A stretch of 64,000 bases of DNA from an uncultured Clostridia bacterium. GTDB taxonomy: Bacteria > Bacillota > Clostridia > Oscillospirales > Ruminococcaceae. The notes under the pieces are model-generated. The model was not told the origin of the DNA, ran no database searches, and worked only from the letters and a program-made list of their open reading frames with translations. The stretch's first letter is position 1. Each line of letters opens with the position of its first letter. The stretch lies in contig CANDVA010000007.1 of the NCBI GenBank assembly GCA_947389015.1, positions 59,931 to 123,930 on the forward strand, read 5' to 3'. Below, in pieces: positions 53,035-60,958 of this stretch. Both the position numbers and the translations under genes were made by a program.

Positions 53035-53108
53035 ATGTTAGTTAAGGAATATATGGGAAATTTGTTTGAAATTCAGTAATTTCATCGTGAAATCAACAGG
53101 AGTAAAAA

Positions 53109-54125
53109 ATGGCTTTGGATATCGGAATAGATCTTGGAACGGCAAACATTATAATCACTATTGCGGGCAAAGGGATCGCACTTAAAGAGCCGTCTGTCGT
53201 GGCTTACGATAAGAAGAAAAAGGCTGTCGTCGCGGTAGGAACAGAGGCGTATAAAATGATCGGAAGAACGCCGGAGTACATCGTCGCGGTGCGTCCGCTC
53301 AAGGACGGCGTTATCTCAGACAACGATATGACGCAGGCGATGATAAAGGAGTTTATCAATATTGTCAACGGCGGGTTTATGGTAAAGCCGCGTATCGTAC
53401 TGTGCGTTCCGAGTTCAGTCACGGATGTTGAGCGCAGGGCGGTCGTTGAGGCGGCGCTGTCGGCAGGAGCGCGTAAGGTGTTCCTGATCGAGGAGCCTAT
53501 CGCGGCGCTTATCGGCGCGGGTATCGACATTTCACGTCCGAACGGTACGATGGTTGTGGATATCGGCGGAGGAACATCGGATGTAGCTATCGTGTCATTC
53601 AACGGTATCGTTCAGTCCCGCTCCGTAAAAATGGCGGGTAATAAAATGGACGCGGCGATAATCCGCCACATCACGCAGAAATACAAGATACTGATCGGCG
53701 AGAAAACCGCCGAGAAAGTGAAAATGGAAATTGCGAACGTGTTCAAACCCACGGGAATGAAAAAGATGGTCGTCCGCGGAAGACATCTGCTCAAGGGTCT
53801 GCCCGAGAGCATTGAAATAAGCGATCTCGATACTTACGAGGCGCTTCACGAGAACGCCATGGAGATAGTGGAGCAGGTCAAGCTGGTGTTGGAATCCACG
53901 CCGCCCGAGCTGGTAGGCGATATCCTCAGCAACGGTATTCTGCTGACGGGCGGAGGAGCGCTTCTAGGAGGACTGCCCGAGCTGATAACCGACAGAGTGG
54001 GCGCACCGTGTTTTATCGCGGATAATCCTATCGAGTGCGTGGCGCGGGGCGTTGACGAGGCATTCAAAATGTCCGATTCTCTGCTGGACGGCTTCGAGCA
54101 GGTGCAGCTTTACGGTTTTCATTGA
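53109..54125 (+). CDS. mreB: MreB/Mbl-family actin-like protein
   Basis: A 338-residue bacterial actin. Phosphate loops GIDLGTANIIIT and VVDIGGGTSDVAIVS, the PSSVTDVERRAVVEAA and IEEPIAALIGAG blocks, and the adenosine motif LLTGGGALLGGLPELI are all present. MreB paralogues organise wall synthesis at the membrane. It stands alone without mreC or mreD, like Mbl or MreBH rather than the classical mreBCD operon. It has its own promoter and terminator. Confidence 0.95.
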   Translation: MALDIGIDLGTANIIITIAGKGIALKEPSVVAYDKKKKAVVAVGTEAYKMIGRTPEYIVAVRPLKDGVISDNDMTQAMIKEFINIVNGGFMVKPRIVLCVPSSVTDVERRAVVEAALSAGARKVFLIEEPIAALIGAGIDISRPNGTMVVDIGGGTSDVAIVSFNGIVQSRSVKMAGNKMDAAIIRHITQKYKILIGEKTAEKVKMEIANVFKPTGMKKMVVRGRHLLKGLPESIEISDLDTYEALHENAMEIVEQVKLVLESTPPELVGDILSNGILLTGGGALLGGLPELITDRVGAPCFIADNPIECVARGVDEAFKMSDSLLDGFEQVQLYGFH

Positions 54126-54132
54126 TAATGAT

Positions 54133-54160
54133 AAGGGCGGAGTTTATGCTCCGCCCTTTT
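54133..54160. terminator. terminator between mreB and the lipoprotein paralogue 2 gene
   Basis: Perfect 10-base arms AAGGGCGGAG/CTCCGCCCTT with a 6-base loop, followed by TTGTATATTTT. It lies eight bases after the mreB stop and also faces the minus-strand gene ending at 54173. Confidence 0.85.
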
Positions 54161-54172
54161 GTATATTTTACT

Positions 54173-55150
54173 TTAGATATAGTCATCAATATGCACAAGT
54201 ACATCCGACAATATCTCCATATCCTCAAGCTCCGCGGTTGCGTAAACCCCGTAATACCTTATGTTGCTGAGAGTTGCGCGGACGTACATAACGTCGCCGA
54301 TCCCCAGATCGCCGATATCGCATTTGGGCTCGTCTATGCCTATCTGCCCGGATTCATTAAGACTTAACAGCTGGTGCGCGTCGCAAGCGGTCATTATATC
54401 GAAATCCGTTTCATGCCCGAAGTATTTTCCGATTATCGGCAGTTTATCCTCAACAGGAGTGAACCGCAGCGAACCGCCGTCGGGCTCATATGAATTGCGC
54501 GGACTTGAACTCATAAAACCCTCTATCGTGACCGTACCTTCAAATTGTGCAACGAATTGATCTATATATCTCAGATCCGAGCAGTAATAGCTTCCGGTGT
54601 ATTCGTAAACCGATTGAGATATAAGAAATCCCGTGGTCGCCTTGATAAGCTTCAGCCCGCATATTTCGTCGCCGACGTTTACTCGTTTCCACTCGTTTTT
54701 GTTTTCGGTTTTTTCTCCAATAAATTCCATATCCTTAAACAATTCGGGGTTATTGTAATTGTCGCAAGCTGCGTCCACTGGTTCTCTAAAGTACTGAAAG
54801 CCCTCGCATACGATCTCCGCTCCATCATTTTCGGGTGTGATCTGGTCGGTGGTCGTCGGGTCACCGTGAATATCGTATACTTCGGCTATCTCCGAGGTAA
54901 GTATCGGCTCGCCGTCAAGACCTATAAGTATGGTGGGCTCTCCGTTCGGCAGGGGCGGATCGCCTAATGCAATGTCAGTTTGTGAATTCTCCGATATTGT
55001 GTAGCTTTTCGAATTGTTGCTCGGCTGCCCGATATCGTTCCGATAAAGCTCTGTCGTGCTCTCGGTGCCGCTGCCTGAGCAGCCGCCTACTGACAGCGAA
55101 CAAGCCACAATCATTATGCTTAAAACGCCGACTGTAACTTTCGATCTCAT
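54173..55150 (-). CDS. lipoprotein paralogue 2 with LDGEPI motif
   Basis: A 325-residue lipoprotein, paralogous to the protein of 43500-44459. Lipobox VGGC (about Cys24), a Ser/Thr-rich linker, then GEPTILIGLDGEPILTSEI, EIVCEGFQYF, NNPELF and EWKRVNVGDEICGLKLIKA, all in the same order as in paralogue 1. The sequence identity is concentrated in these blocks. The ATG at 55150 follows GGAGGT; an in-frame TTG at 55165 lies in the ribosome site. The genes differ in context: this one lacks the phased repeats. Confidence 0.75.
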   Translation of the reverse strand: MRSKVTVGVLSIMIVACSLSVGGCSGSGTESTTELYRNDIGQPSNNSKSYTISENSQTDIALGDPPLPNGEPTILIGLDGEPILTSEIAEVYDIHGDPTTTDQITPENDGAEIVCEGFQYFREPVDAACDNYNNPELFKDMEFIGEKTENKNEWKRVNVGDEICGLKLIKATTGFLISQSVYEYTGSYYCSDLRYIDQFVAQFEGTVTIEGFMSSSPRNSYEPDGGSLRFTPVEDKLPIIGKYFGHETDFDIMTACDAHQLLSLNESGQIGIDEPKCDIGDLGIGDVMYVRATLSNIRYYGVYATAELEDMEILSDVLVHIDDYI

Positions 55151-55244
55151 AACTATTACCTCCAAATATATTTATGGGAAATAATTCCCTTTCAATAATA
55201 AGGACGTTAAAAAATATGAAATCTTACAAAAATATAAACTTTTT

Positions 55245-55285
55245 AAAAGGCGGAAAACCGTTATCTCGTTAAGATAACGCCTTTT
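55245..55285 (-). terminator. terminator inside the 54173-55718 intergenic region
   Basis: Two nested stems: AAAAGGCG/CGCCTTTT (55245-55252 and 55278-55285) and GTTATCT/AGATAAC (55260-55266 and 55272-55278). On the minus strand it ends in four T. It would end a transcript from the promoter near 55600. Confidence 0.6.
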
Positions 55286-55582
55286 GATGTTGTATAATAA
55301 AACTTAACACGATTATCACAAAGAAGTAAAAACAAAAGAAAAGGATGGCATCAAGACGAGATAAACAAGAAGTTACGACAAGGTGTATACAAGGTACAGA
55401 CAGTAAAATTGGTAAAATCCAAGATAACGAAAGCAGTGGCAGCGGAATAGGGGACACCCGGCGGAACGCTTAGCGGTTGGGTACACAAGACGAAAAGTGA
55501 TCATATGGATTTGGGAAATTCCCCACGGAGCATAGCGAAGAACGCACTCATCTTGGTGATGTCCATAAGATACCACTTTCCT
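55286..55582 (-). ncRNA. unassigned transcript of about 300 bases
   Basis: A strong minus-strand promoter (55617-55589) and a terminator (55285-55245) bracket this stretch, but no substantial gene is found in it. It contains short stems such as GGGAA/TTCCC and GTGTACCC/GGGTGTCC, and a pyrimidine-rich second half. I recognise no known RNA family (not 6S, SRP, tmRNA or RNase P by their conserved cores). It could be a regulatory RNA or a long leader. Confidence 0.4.
55501..55566 (-). CDS. possible 21-codon gene at the start of the unassigned transcript
   Basis: ATG at 55566 preceded by AGGAAAG about 9 bases upstream, opening MDITKMSAFFAMLRG and ending at TGA (55501). It sits at the 5' end of the predicted transcript. 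The peptide is short, mildly amphipathic and unrecognised. It may be a leader peptide or small protein, or simply chance. Confidence 0.25.
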   Translation of the reverse strand: MDITKMSAFFAMLRGEFPKSI

Positions 55583-55588
55583 GACAAT

Positions 55589-55617
55589 ATTATAACGCGA
55601 CTTAATCCAAAAGTCAA
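55589..55617 (-). promoter_or_regulatory. promoter of the unassigned transcript
   Basis: On the minus strand TTGACT (55617-55612), 17-base spacer, TATAAT (55594-55589), the same strong form used by other genes in this window. Confidence 0.75.
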
Positions 55618-55717
55618 CCTACGTATCAGCCGGCTTAATAAGCCATAGCTCGTCTTCTAGCAAGTTACATACATAATATCACGTTTCAAAACCGAGGCGG
55701 GATATTTACGATATAGA

Positions 55718-57664
55718 TCATTCATCTGCTGTCTCAAGCGCTATGCCCGCAGAGCTTGCGATAAACTCAATAAATTCCCTCTTACATATGGGTCGCGAGA
55801 AGAAATATCCCTGAATGAAATCGCATTTAAGGTTGGAGAAAGCATCCACCATTTCCTGGGTTTCTATACCCTCGACAACAATCTCCATTTTCATATCTTT
55901 AAGCATTTTCACGGTGTTCTGCAGGAATATCCACATTTTGGGATTATGCTGCTCGTCAACAAACGACTTGTCAAGCTTGACGATCTTAAGCGGAAGCTGT
56001 ATAACGCGCTTCATATTAGAGTAACCCGTGCCGTAATCGTCGAGCGAGAACGTCAGTCCCGCACGGGAGAGTTTGTTTAGGTTTTCCGTCATCACGCGCT
56101 GCGAATAGGACGCGGCGGTCTCTGTTATCTCAAGGTTTATGCTGTTTGGTGAAACATCGTACTTGCGCATTATCGAAAGAATTTTGTCCGCGAGATCTCC
56201 GTGCATACACTGAGCGACCGAGAGATTTACCTCGATATAGTCCAGTCTGAGCTTCTTGAACTCGTCGCCGGAAACGAATTTGCAAACCTCCTCGAACACG
56301 AACTCGCCGATCTTATGGATCGCGCCGCTTTTTTCTGCTGCGGGAATTAGTATCTCGGGCGATATAAAGCCGTGCTCCTCATCATACAGTCTGAGAAGAG
56401 CCTCGGCAGAAGCGAACTTTCCTGAGCTGATAGAATAGATCGGCTGATAATAGACCTCGAATTTATTACCGTCAAGAGCGCGCTCTATTATTTTGTCAAT
56501 ATCATTCTGTATAGCGAACTGATTTGCGTCGTATACGTCTGATGCGAGCATTACCTGTCCGCTGTAATGGTTCTTTTCGTGGAAATCCTGACCGAATGCC
56601 ATAAGCGACTTAAAGCTTTCGATCTCCTCAGGGCAGCGTGCAAGCACTATATAAGGCGTAAAGTTGATATCAAGACCGTTGACGTGCGACCGCATTTTCA
56701 GCTCGTTCATCAGCACGACCGCCGCAGTTTCCGCTTTGTCGCGGTCACGTTCTCCGAAAACCATACGGAAACGTCCTCTGTCAAGGAAGTACAAATCGGC
56801 TTTTCCGCGCAAACGTTTATTTACATCGCCGATGGTATCAGCTATCTTGTACAGTATATCCGTCATCATATCGTAGCCGAGCATACTTGTAAGCGTGTTG
56901 TAATTGCCGATATTCAGCATAACGATGTTCACACGTTTGTCGTTGTAGAACGAGCGCTTCATATCGTGGGCGTATGCGCTGTGCTTATACAGTCCGGTGA
57001 ACGAGTCAATGTAATCCTCGGGGCGCAGCACACCCGCACTTACAATATACAGCGACATTGTAATGGCAAAGCATTCCACCAGCAATGCCGGAATAAAAAA
57101 ATGTATCAGAACCGCTAAAAAGCTCAACACGGTCATTGAGAACAACGAAAAAATTTTCCGCCTGTTTAACAGCGCTCTGTGTTGGATAATATACACAATA
57201 TTCAGTATTATGTACGGCATAATGCAGACATACAGCGTATGGAACAGTACTTCGTGTGTATATCCGTTTTCTACCGTAAACATCAGATGTGTAAAGGGAT
57301 TTGTAGTTAGAAGGAAAAAATCCAGCCCGTAGGGCAGCAAAAACAATACTATTTTAGCGCGATTACGGAATATCTTATGCCATGTGTCCGTTAGACTGAT
57401 AACAAACAGCATATGTACAAACGGATGAATATTGTGAACGATTAGGTATCCGGTGTGTACAAAATTCAACAAGAAATAATTTTGGCTGTTGTAATTGTCA
57501 AGGGTCACGGCGAAAATATCAAATGAGGTGGAGATTGTAGCGATAACTATCTGCAAAAGGAACAAACGGTTTGATGTTCCCTTCGTCATTTTACGTATAA
57601 TAACCGTTACAAACAGCACTGCAAGCATAATCAACGCTGCAACGTCAAATGCAACGCTTTTCAT
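55718..57664 (-). CDS. cyclic di-GMP phosphodiesterase: membrane, degenerate GGDEF and EAL domains
   Basis: A 648-residue protein. The N-terminal 220 residues hold about seven transmembrane helices. A GGDEF domain follows whose active site is replaced (DRGRFRMVF), so it is not a cyclase. The EAL domain has ASAEALLRL (about residue 420), NLEITETAASY, LDDYGTGYSN, KLDKSFV and VVEGIETQEM, all the metal and substrate motifs. It should hydrolyse cyclic di-GMP to pGpG, opposing the cyclase 4 kb away. I chose the ATG at 57664 with GGGAGGGGG upstream over a further in-frame ATG at 57721. Confidence 0.92.
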   Translation of the reverse strand: MKSVAFDVAALIMLAVLFVTVIIRKMTKGTSNRLFLLQIVIATISTSFDIFAVTLDNYNSQNYFLLNFVHTGYLIVHNIHPFVHMLFVISLTDTWHKIFRNRAKIVLFLLPYGLDFFLLTTNPFTHLMFTVENGYTHEVLFHTLYVCIMPYIILNIVYIIQHRALLNRRKIFSLFSMTVLSFLAVLIHFFIPALLVECFAITMSLYIVSAGVLRPEDYIDSFTGLYKHSAYAHDMKRSFYNDKRVNIVMLNIGNYNTLTSMLGYDMMTDILYKIADTIGDVNKRLRGKADLYFLDRGRFRMVFGERDRDKAETAAVVLMNELKMRSHVNGLDINFTPYIVLARCPEEIESFKSLMAFGQDFHEKNHYSGQVMLASDVYDANQFAIQNDIDKIIERALDGNKFEVYYQPIYSISSGKFASAEALLRLYDEEHGFISPEILIPAAEKSGAIHKIGEFVFEEVCKFVSGDEFKKLRLDYIEVNLSVAQCMHGDLADKILSIMRKYDVSPNSINLEITETAASYSQRVMTENLNKLSRAGLTFSLDDYGTGYSNMKRVIQLPLKIVKLDKSFVDEQHNPKMWIFLQNTVKMLKDMKMEIVVEGIETQEMVDAFSNLKCDFIQGYFFSRPICKREFIEFIASSAGIALETADE

Positions 57665-57748
57665 ACGCTTACCCCCTCCCTCTCCAATGATACAGTCATA
57701 ATCAACAAAAAACAGAAGCAATATTACAAAAAATTGTTATTTATATAC

Positions 57749-57777
57749 ATTATAACAGAGCAATGAGTAAAAGTCAA
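57749..57777 (-). promoter_or_regulatory. promoter of the EAL gene
   Basis: On the minus strand TTGACT (57777-57772), 17-base spacer, TATAAT (57754-57749). Confidence 0.8.
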
Positions 57778-57926
57778 CCCTATTTACAATTATTAATAAC
57801 TTTACAATGTTTTTTTGTGCAAAACGTACATTCGGTTTAGTAGATTTGCCTGTACGTTTTTAACATATTTCCCTTAAATACTTCACTTTGTCGTACCAAC
57901 ATCTTAGTAAAAATTTTTTTACCCCC

Positions 57927-57955
57927 TTGACAAATACCTTTGATTGTGATATAAT
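57927..57955 (+). promoter_or_regulatory. promoter of the tRNA-Pro gene
   Basis: TTGACA (57927-57932), 17-base spacer, TATAAT (57950-57955), 15 bases before the mature 5' end. Confidence 0.85.
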
Positions 57956-57970
57956 ATTATCGTTAGATAT

Positions 57971-58047
57971 CTGGGTGTGGCGCAGATTGGTAGCGCGCTA
58001 CCTTGGGGTGGTAGAGGCCGCAGGTTCAAATCCTGTCACTCAGACCA
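57971..58047 (+). tRNA. tRNA-Pro, anticodon GGG
   Basis: A complete cloverleaf with acceptor CTGGGTG/CACTCAG, D stem GCGC/GCGC, anticodon stem CTACC/GGTAG with loop TTGGGGT (anticodon GGG), T arm with GGTTCAAATCC, discriminator A and encoded CCA at 58045-58047. It reads Pro codons CCC and CCU. Its 3' end lies 142 bases from a tyrosine recombinase gene and is the likely integration site of the adjoining element. Confidence 0.97.
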
Positions 58048-58061
58048 GAAAAACCGCATAA

Positions 58062-58100
58062 TAGAGCCGTTTGTGAGATTCTGCAAACGGTTCTATTTTT
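58062..58100 (+). terminator. terminator of the tRNA-Pro gene
   Basis: Hairpin TAGAGCCGTTTG / CAAACGGTTCTA with G-U pairs, followed by TTTTTATATCTTTTT. Confidence 0.85.
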
Positions 58101-58155
58101 ATATCTTTTTGTAATTGTGTACCATTTTGTGTACTTTTACTTTGAATTTTAAAGC

Positions 58156-58185
58156 AAGCCGCTCAATTGTGTGATCGAGCGGCTT
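58156..58185 (-). terminator. terminator after the recombinase gene
   Basis: Perfect arms AAGCCGCTC/GAGCGGCTT four bases after the recombinase stop codon at 58189. On the minus strand the stem is followed by TTTAAAATT. The same AGCCGCTC core recurs at several places in the element. Confidence 0.65.
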
Positions 58186-58188
58186 ATA

Positions 58189-59448
58189 TTACGCGAACTT
58201 GAACATTGTTTCAATCTCGGTTTCAGCGTCCGGAACGTCTGCGTTGTGGTCGGGAGACTGCGCAAGGAATATGTCAAAATCCTTTACCGCCTTTTTGCCC
58301 GCTCCGTTAATGTAATGCAAGTATTTCTCCGTTGTTTCAATGCTACTATGACCAAGCCGCTCCTTAACCGCCATAATATCGTTGCTAGCCGCCAACATTA
58401 AAGTGGCGTGTGTATGCCGCAGCGCATGAAATTTTCGGTGCGGCAGTCCATTCTTTTCCAAGAATTTGGAAAATTGCCGTGTAGGGGTCTGTGGATTCAT
58501 CATTAAGCCGTTCCATTGAGTAAAGACCCAATCGCCCTCTACCCACTTCGTTCCGAGCCGTTGTGCGTTTGATATCTTATCAGCTTTCATCTGTTTAAGC
58601 ATCTCGCAACAGCTTTGATTTATGTCTATGGTTCGTGTTTCATAGTCTTTTGGTGGCTTGGTGGCACTGTCCTCGCCTTTTGTCTTGTAAGCCGCTCGTC
58701 TGATCTTTATAGTCTGATTTGCGAAATCAATGTCGGAGAACTTCAGCGCGACAAGCTCACCGCGCCGCATACCCGTAAACAAATCAAGATATATAACAGC
58801 TTGTATTTGGAGCGGCTCGGCTTTCAGAGCCTTAACCATTTCCACGACCTCGCCTTGTGTGAATATCTCAACCTCTGATTTGGTCTGTTTCGGCAGCGTA
58901 AGCCGCTCAACGCTTGCGGGGCTGCTGTCAATCAGACCGTTTTTGAGTGCCAGCTTGAAAATAGCTTGTACGATTGTTAGATATCTTCTGACCGTCGCAG
59001 CCGATAAGGTTTCTCCGCTACCTTCCTCGTTGTCTTTGTCTTTTGGCAGGCTTGCAAGCATATTCACAAACTGCTGGATATGCGCCGGGGTGATGTCGCG
59101 CAGCTTTAAATTGCCCAGTGCCGGAATAATCAACGTTCCGATAGCCTTTGTGTAATACTCATATGTAGAGGGCTGGAGCGTTATTTTAGCGGTTTTCAAA
59201 TATTCTTGACAATAATCGCCGAATTTGATATTGACGTTAGCCGTTATCCCGGCGCGGCATTTGCGCTCGAAATCGTCAGCAAAGCGGCGGGCTTCTCTTT
59301 CGGCTTGCTTTTCGGTCAGATAGGGCGGACGTTTAAAGGACGCGTTCTTCAATATCTTTTTGCCGTAGTAGTCCTCGCCGAGGGAAACGCGGATTGAATA
59401 GCTTGTAATATAGCCGTCCTTGTTGCGGCGCGGTGTGATGTTAGCCAT
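58189..59448 (-). CDS. int: tyrosine recombinase (integrase)
   Basis: A 419-residue integrase of the Tn916/phage type. An AP2-like arm-binding N-terminus (RNKDGYITSYSIRVSLGEDY) is followed by a SAM-like core-binding domain (about 75-180) and the catalytic domain with Arg228 (TGMRRGEL), His341/Arg344 (HALRHTHA), His367 (LGHSS) and nucleophile Tyr376. It should recombine the element with the 3' end of tRNA-Pro. Its start overlaps the repressor stop by eight bases, so both are made from the repressor's promoter. Confidence 0.95.
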   Translation of the reverse strand: MANITPRRNKDGYITSYSIRVSLGEDYYGKKILKNASFKRPPYLTEKQAEREARRFADDFERKCRAGITANVNIKFGDYCQEYLKTAKITLQPSTYEYYTKAIGTLIIPALGNLKLRDITPAHIQQFVNMLASLPKDKDNEEGSGETLSAATVRRYLTIVQAIFKLALKNGLIDSSPASVERLTLPKQTKSEVEIFTQGEVVEMVKALKAEPLQIQAVIYLDLFTGMRRGELVALKFSDIDFANQTIKIRRAAYKTKGEDSATKPPKDYETRTIDINQSCCEMLKQMKADKISNAQRLGTKWVEGDWVFTQWNGLMMNPQTPTRQFSKFLEKNGLPHRKFHALRHTHATLMLAASNDIMAVKERLGHSSIETTEKYLHYINGAGKKAVKDFDIFLAQSPDHNADVPDAETEIETMFKFA

Positions 59449-60475
59449 CTTCTTCGTCCTCCAATTTGCAACTCTCGTTAAATGTTTCTATGTTTACCCC
59501 AGATGAAGCTGTTAAAAAGACCGCATTACTTTTTTGCGATTTCAATTGCCTAATAATATTTTGCATTTCAGATAATAAAGCTCCGTCTATAACACTGCTA
59601 TCAAGCTGAAATGAATTTGTATTTTGAAAATACTCCTCACTGGAAATCCTACCTTTAGTAAAATTATCAATTGAGCTTTTATCAACCGTAGTTATATCAA
59701 TACCCCTGTTATTATCATCTTTAAAATCTGTATAAATAAAAAGCGATAAAAAATAAAGAAATTTCAAACCGTCAGGCGCACTGAGCAGTTTCGACAACGC
59801 CTGTAAAGCATTTCCGTATTCATATCTATCTTGAGATTTATATCTTTCAATATGATTAGGCTCATCTATTTCTAGTGCCAGTTCGTTCAAATAACCAAAT
59901 ATTTCATTAGGACAACCGCCCGGTTCATTTGATATAATTCTATCAAGTATTCTATGTGCCTCTATGCCGTCTATACCGCGATATAGTTTCTGTTTCCCGT
60001 TTGCGATTTCCCAAACTTCTGGGTTTTCTAAGAAAATAGTATTGATTTTGCTTATCAAATTATCGCAAAGTTTTTCTCTAAAGTTTATATGATCAAGCAG
60101 TTTTGGAGATAATTCAACACCATTTACTATATTTTGTGCTGTATGCAAAAATTCAACCGCCGTCTTGGAAAGTCCGATATAATCACATACCGCTCTTAAT
60201 TCTACATCGATAGGACGAATATCGGTTTCGGTTAACAGATAATCGGTAGATACGCCAAAGAAATTGGCGATAATCGGAACGGTTTTAATATCTGGACTGT
60301 TGCCATGCAACCACATACTAACCGCTTGACGTGTTGGGGATTTCCCTGTCTTTAGCTGAATAAAATCAATTAAATCTTGTTGGGTTTTTTTAGTTTCGTC
60401 AAATAGCCCTCTTAACTTGGTAGCAAAAATGCTATTTTCCTTGTCGGCATTATATGTGTTTTTGCTTTTCTTCAT
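59441..60475 (-). CDS. XRE-family repressor with large C-terminal domain
   Basis: A 344-residue regulator with an N-terminal Cro/C1 helix-turn-helix (about 15-85; TQQDLIDFIQLKTGKSPTRQ, then GVSTDYLL) and a long C-terminal helical domain of about 250 residues with no LexA-type protease motif. It is the likely master repressor of the element. The ATG at 60475 follows TTGGAG and removes 16 residues from the longest frame. Much more AT-rich than the chromosomal genes. It is followed by int in the same transcript. Confidence 0.85.
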   Translation of the reverse strand: MKKSKNTYNADKENSIFATKLRGLFDETKKTQQDLIDFIQLKTGKSPTRQAVSMWLHGNSPDIKTVPIIANFFGVSTDYLLTETDIRPIDVELRAVCDYIGLSKTAVEFLHTAQNIVNGVELSPKLLDHINFREKLCDNLISKINTIFLENPEVWEIANGKQKLYRGIDGIEAHRILDRIISNEPGGCPNEIFGYLNELALEIDEPNHIERYKSQDRYEYGNALQALSKLLSAPDGLKFLYFLSLFIYTDFKDDNNRGIDITTVDKSSIDNFTKGRISSEEYFQNTNSFQLDSSVIDGALLSEMQNIIRQLKSQKSNAVFLTASSGVNIETFNESCKLEDEEDG

Positions 60476-60530
60476 TACGCAACGCTCCAATCCATTCAAA
60501 CTTGCACTTATTTTATTTTGCAAAAATATA

Positions 60531-60559
60531 TTGACTTTTTGTTTTGCTTATGGTATAAT
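60531..60559 (+). promoter_or_regulatory. rightward promoter of the element
   Basis: TTGACT (60531-60536), 17-base spacer, TATAAT (60554-60559), reading into the small accessory genes. Confidence 0.85.
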
Positions 60560-60603
60560 CACATTATAGCAAATCTCAATGAATTTGTCAAGCATAAGCA
60601 AAA
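60542..60603. repeat. 11-bp inverted operator pair in the switch region
   Basis: TTTTGCTTATG (60542-60552) and CATAAGCAAAA (60593-60603) are perfect inverted copies. The first lies in the spacer of the rightward promoter, the second just upstream of the -35 of the leftward promoter. This is the arrangement expected for a regulator that represses one direction and may activate the other. Confidence 0.75.
60563..60591 (-). promoter_or_regulatory. leftward promoter of the repressor-integrase operon
   Basis: On the minus strand TTGACA (60591-60586), 17-base spacer, TATAAT (60568-60563). Its -10 box is only three bases from that of the rightward promoter, so polymerase cannot occupy both. Confidence 0.85.
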
Positions 60604-60627
60604 ATAAATTTAAAGGAGGAGCAATAT

Positions 60628-60780
60628 ATGGATAAGACCCAAGATGAGAGAGTGTCTGAAGTTCGCCGTGCTTACCACAAGCAGTGGAGGGCAAAGAACA
60701 AAGACAAGGTGCGAGAGTATAATCGCCGTTTCTGGGAGAAAAAGGCGAGCGAACAGCGCGCACAAAATAGCACAAAATAA
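60628..60780 (+). CDS. small basic accessory protein
   Basis: A 50-residue, highly basic helical protein (VRRAYHKQWRAKNKDKVREY), with a strong AAAGGAGGAG ribosome site 5-8 bases upstream of the ATG. Similar short Lys/Arg/Tyr-rich proteins are common as first rightward genes of clostridial phages and integrative elements and have no assigned function. It is the first gene after the rightward promoter. Confidence 0.75.
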   Translation: MDKTQDERVSEVRRAYHKQWRAKNKDKVREYNRRFWEKKASEQRAQNSTK

Positions 60781-60785
60781 AATAT

Positions 60786-60853
60786 ACCGCTTGAAACATT
60801 TAGTTACAAGCGGTTAAGAAAAAACCGTCCGAGCGCTCGCAACACTCGGACGG
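60786..60853 (+). other. two hairpins between the first and second rightward genes
   Basis: ACCGCTTG/CAAGCGGT (60786-60814) followed by CCGTCCGAG/CTCGGACGG (60825-60833 and 60845-60853). Neither has a T-run. The pair may act as an attenuator, processing signal or protein site in the 178-base gap before the next gene. Confidence 0.55.
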
Positions 60854-60958
60854 CGGTGGAATTCAACCCGTATGGAATAATGGGCTAACTATATCCATTT
60901 ACATTATAGCACATTATTTCCTAAAATACAATACCTTTTGAAAGTGAGGATAAAAATA

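Noticed and set aside
55286..55576. A 67-codon minus-strand frame (55576-55373) in the unassigned transcript
   Set aside because: It starts at a GTG inside the probable ribosome site of another frame, has an unlikely composition rich in Cys, Tyr and Phe, and shows no recognisable motif.
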